Origin: Tetmemena sp. SeJ-2015
Lineage: Eukaryota > Ciliophora > Spirotrichea > Sporadotrichida > Oxytrichidae
Length of the DNA: 28,479 nucleotides
Reading direction: 5' to 3'
Assembly (NCBI GenBank): GCA_027382625.1
Contig: JAJKFJ010023935.1
Location: 1-28,479, forward strand
A model generated the notes under the pieces. The model saw nothing but the letters and a program-made list of their open reading frames with translations, made no database searches and had not been told where the DNA came from. A program made the translations under genes and the position numbers. This document shows, in pieces, positions 28,120-28,479 of the stretch. Position 1 is the stretch's first letter, and each line of letters begins with the position of its first letter.

Positions 28120-28479
28120 TTACAAAGATTTATTTAAATTTCCCACAAACTCAAAAGCTTAATCTTATCATTCAAAATGAAAATAGATTGTAGATTAAAG
28201 GGAAGGGACGTAATAGATAATAAGCAATGACCTATAAATGCAAATTTATCAATACAGCCTGGCTTTGATGCCAGATATATTTAATTTGCAAATTAAGAAT
28301 TATAATATCCCCCAAATAAAGTAGTTATGAGAAGAGATAATATAATTTATATGATGCATAATTAGGAGTTTAAAATATTTATCTGGTTTGTGATATGCGA
28401 AGATGAACACATTTAATATAGTGACAGAGTCTATTTAAAATAGCATCTCTTCTCTTTTCTAAAAGATCTCAACAAACAA
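28120..28479. other. AT-rich upstream flank
   Basis: Sequence upstream of the MGNC-start gene to the window edge. It is AT-rich with no supported coding frame, no telomeric repeat and no RNA gene recognised. Confidence 0.5.

Noticed and set aside
1..28479. Standard-code ORFs of 60-144 residues scattered over both strands
   Set aside because: Most are antisense or out-of-frame shadows of longer frames that appear once TAA and TAG are read as glutamine; for example the plus-strand frame at 1298-1732 opposes the Q/N-rich gene.
1..28479. Telomere-bearing (TBE-type) transposons or other mobile elements
   Set aside because: No transposase-like frame, no C4A4/G4T4 terminal repeats and no long inverted repeats were seen.
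1..28479. tRNA, rRNA or CRISPR features
   Set aside because: No cloverleaf with internal promoter boxes, no rRNA-like GC-richer block and no regularly spaced repeats were recognised by eye; a covariance-model search was not possible.

Overview
The window is ciliate nuclear DNA. Conserved genes use TAA and TAG as glutamine codons and TGA as the only stop, introns are short GT-AG types (about 20-140 nt), and the DNA is AT-rich. It also looks like germline (micronuclear) rather than somatic DNA. Many reading frames are broken by short AT-rich inserts bounded by direct repeats of 2-9 bp. Removing one repeat copy plus the insert restores the frame and, in cysteinyl-tRNA synthetase and elongation factor Ts, restores expected conserved sequence. 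This is the MDS/IES/pointer architecture of spirotrich ciliates of the Oxytricha/Stylonychia/Tetmemena type. No telomeric C4A4/G4T4 repeat is visible at either end, and genes are packed on both strands, unlike one-gene nanochromosomes.

The central finding is a scrambled gene. Mitochondrial-type elongation factor Ts is split into a 5' half on the minus strand at 22.7-22.05 kb and a 3' half on the plus strand at 8.28-8.82 kb, about 13 kb apart and inverted. The halves share the 13-bp repeat AAGCAAGACCTAG at exactly the positions where one protein continues into the other. Removing three IESs and one intron and joining at this pointer gives a single 339-codon frame. Six to ten other genes lie between the two halves.

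Layout: 1-2050 (-) Q/N-rich protein running off the left edge; 2.78-3.34 kb (-) small acidic protein; 4.1-6.2 kb (+) a hypothetical gene and a coiled-coil gene; 6.5-6.7 kb (-) 65-aa membrane protein; 6.9-8.2 kb (-) two hypothetical genes; 8.28-8.82 kb (+) EF-Ts 3' half; 8.94-9.17 kb (+) unresolved fragment; 9.4-11.6 kb (+) cysteinyl-tRNA synthetase; 12.2-14.1 kb a short plus-strand gene convergent with a minus-strand protein kinase; 14.1-14.9 kb (-) MGN-start hypothetical; 15.75-17.5 kb (+) coiled-coil protein; 17.6-21.9 kb (-) three hypothetical genes; 22.05-22.7 kb (-) EF-Ts 5' half; 22.8-23.9 kb (-) and 24.07-24.5 kb (+) hypothetical genes; 24.6-28.1 kb (-) a large MGNC-start protein with a possible C2-like region.

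The genes do not form an operon or pathway; what ties them together is the germline architecture. CysRS and EF-Ts both serve translation, but their proximity may be chance. Function is assigned with confidence only to EF-Ts, CysRS and the kinase; the rest are described by visible features. All IES calls come from manual frame analysis and pointer matching and were not compared with a somatic assembly. Coordinates of individual introns and small IESs in unconserved genes are best estimates.
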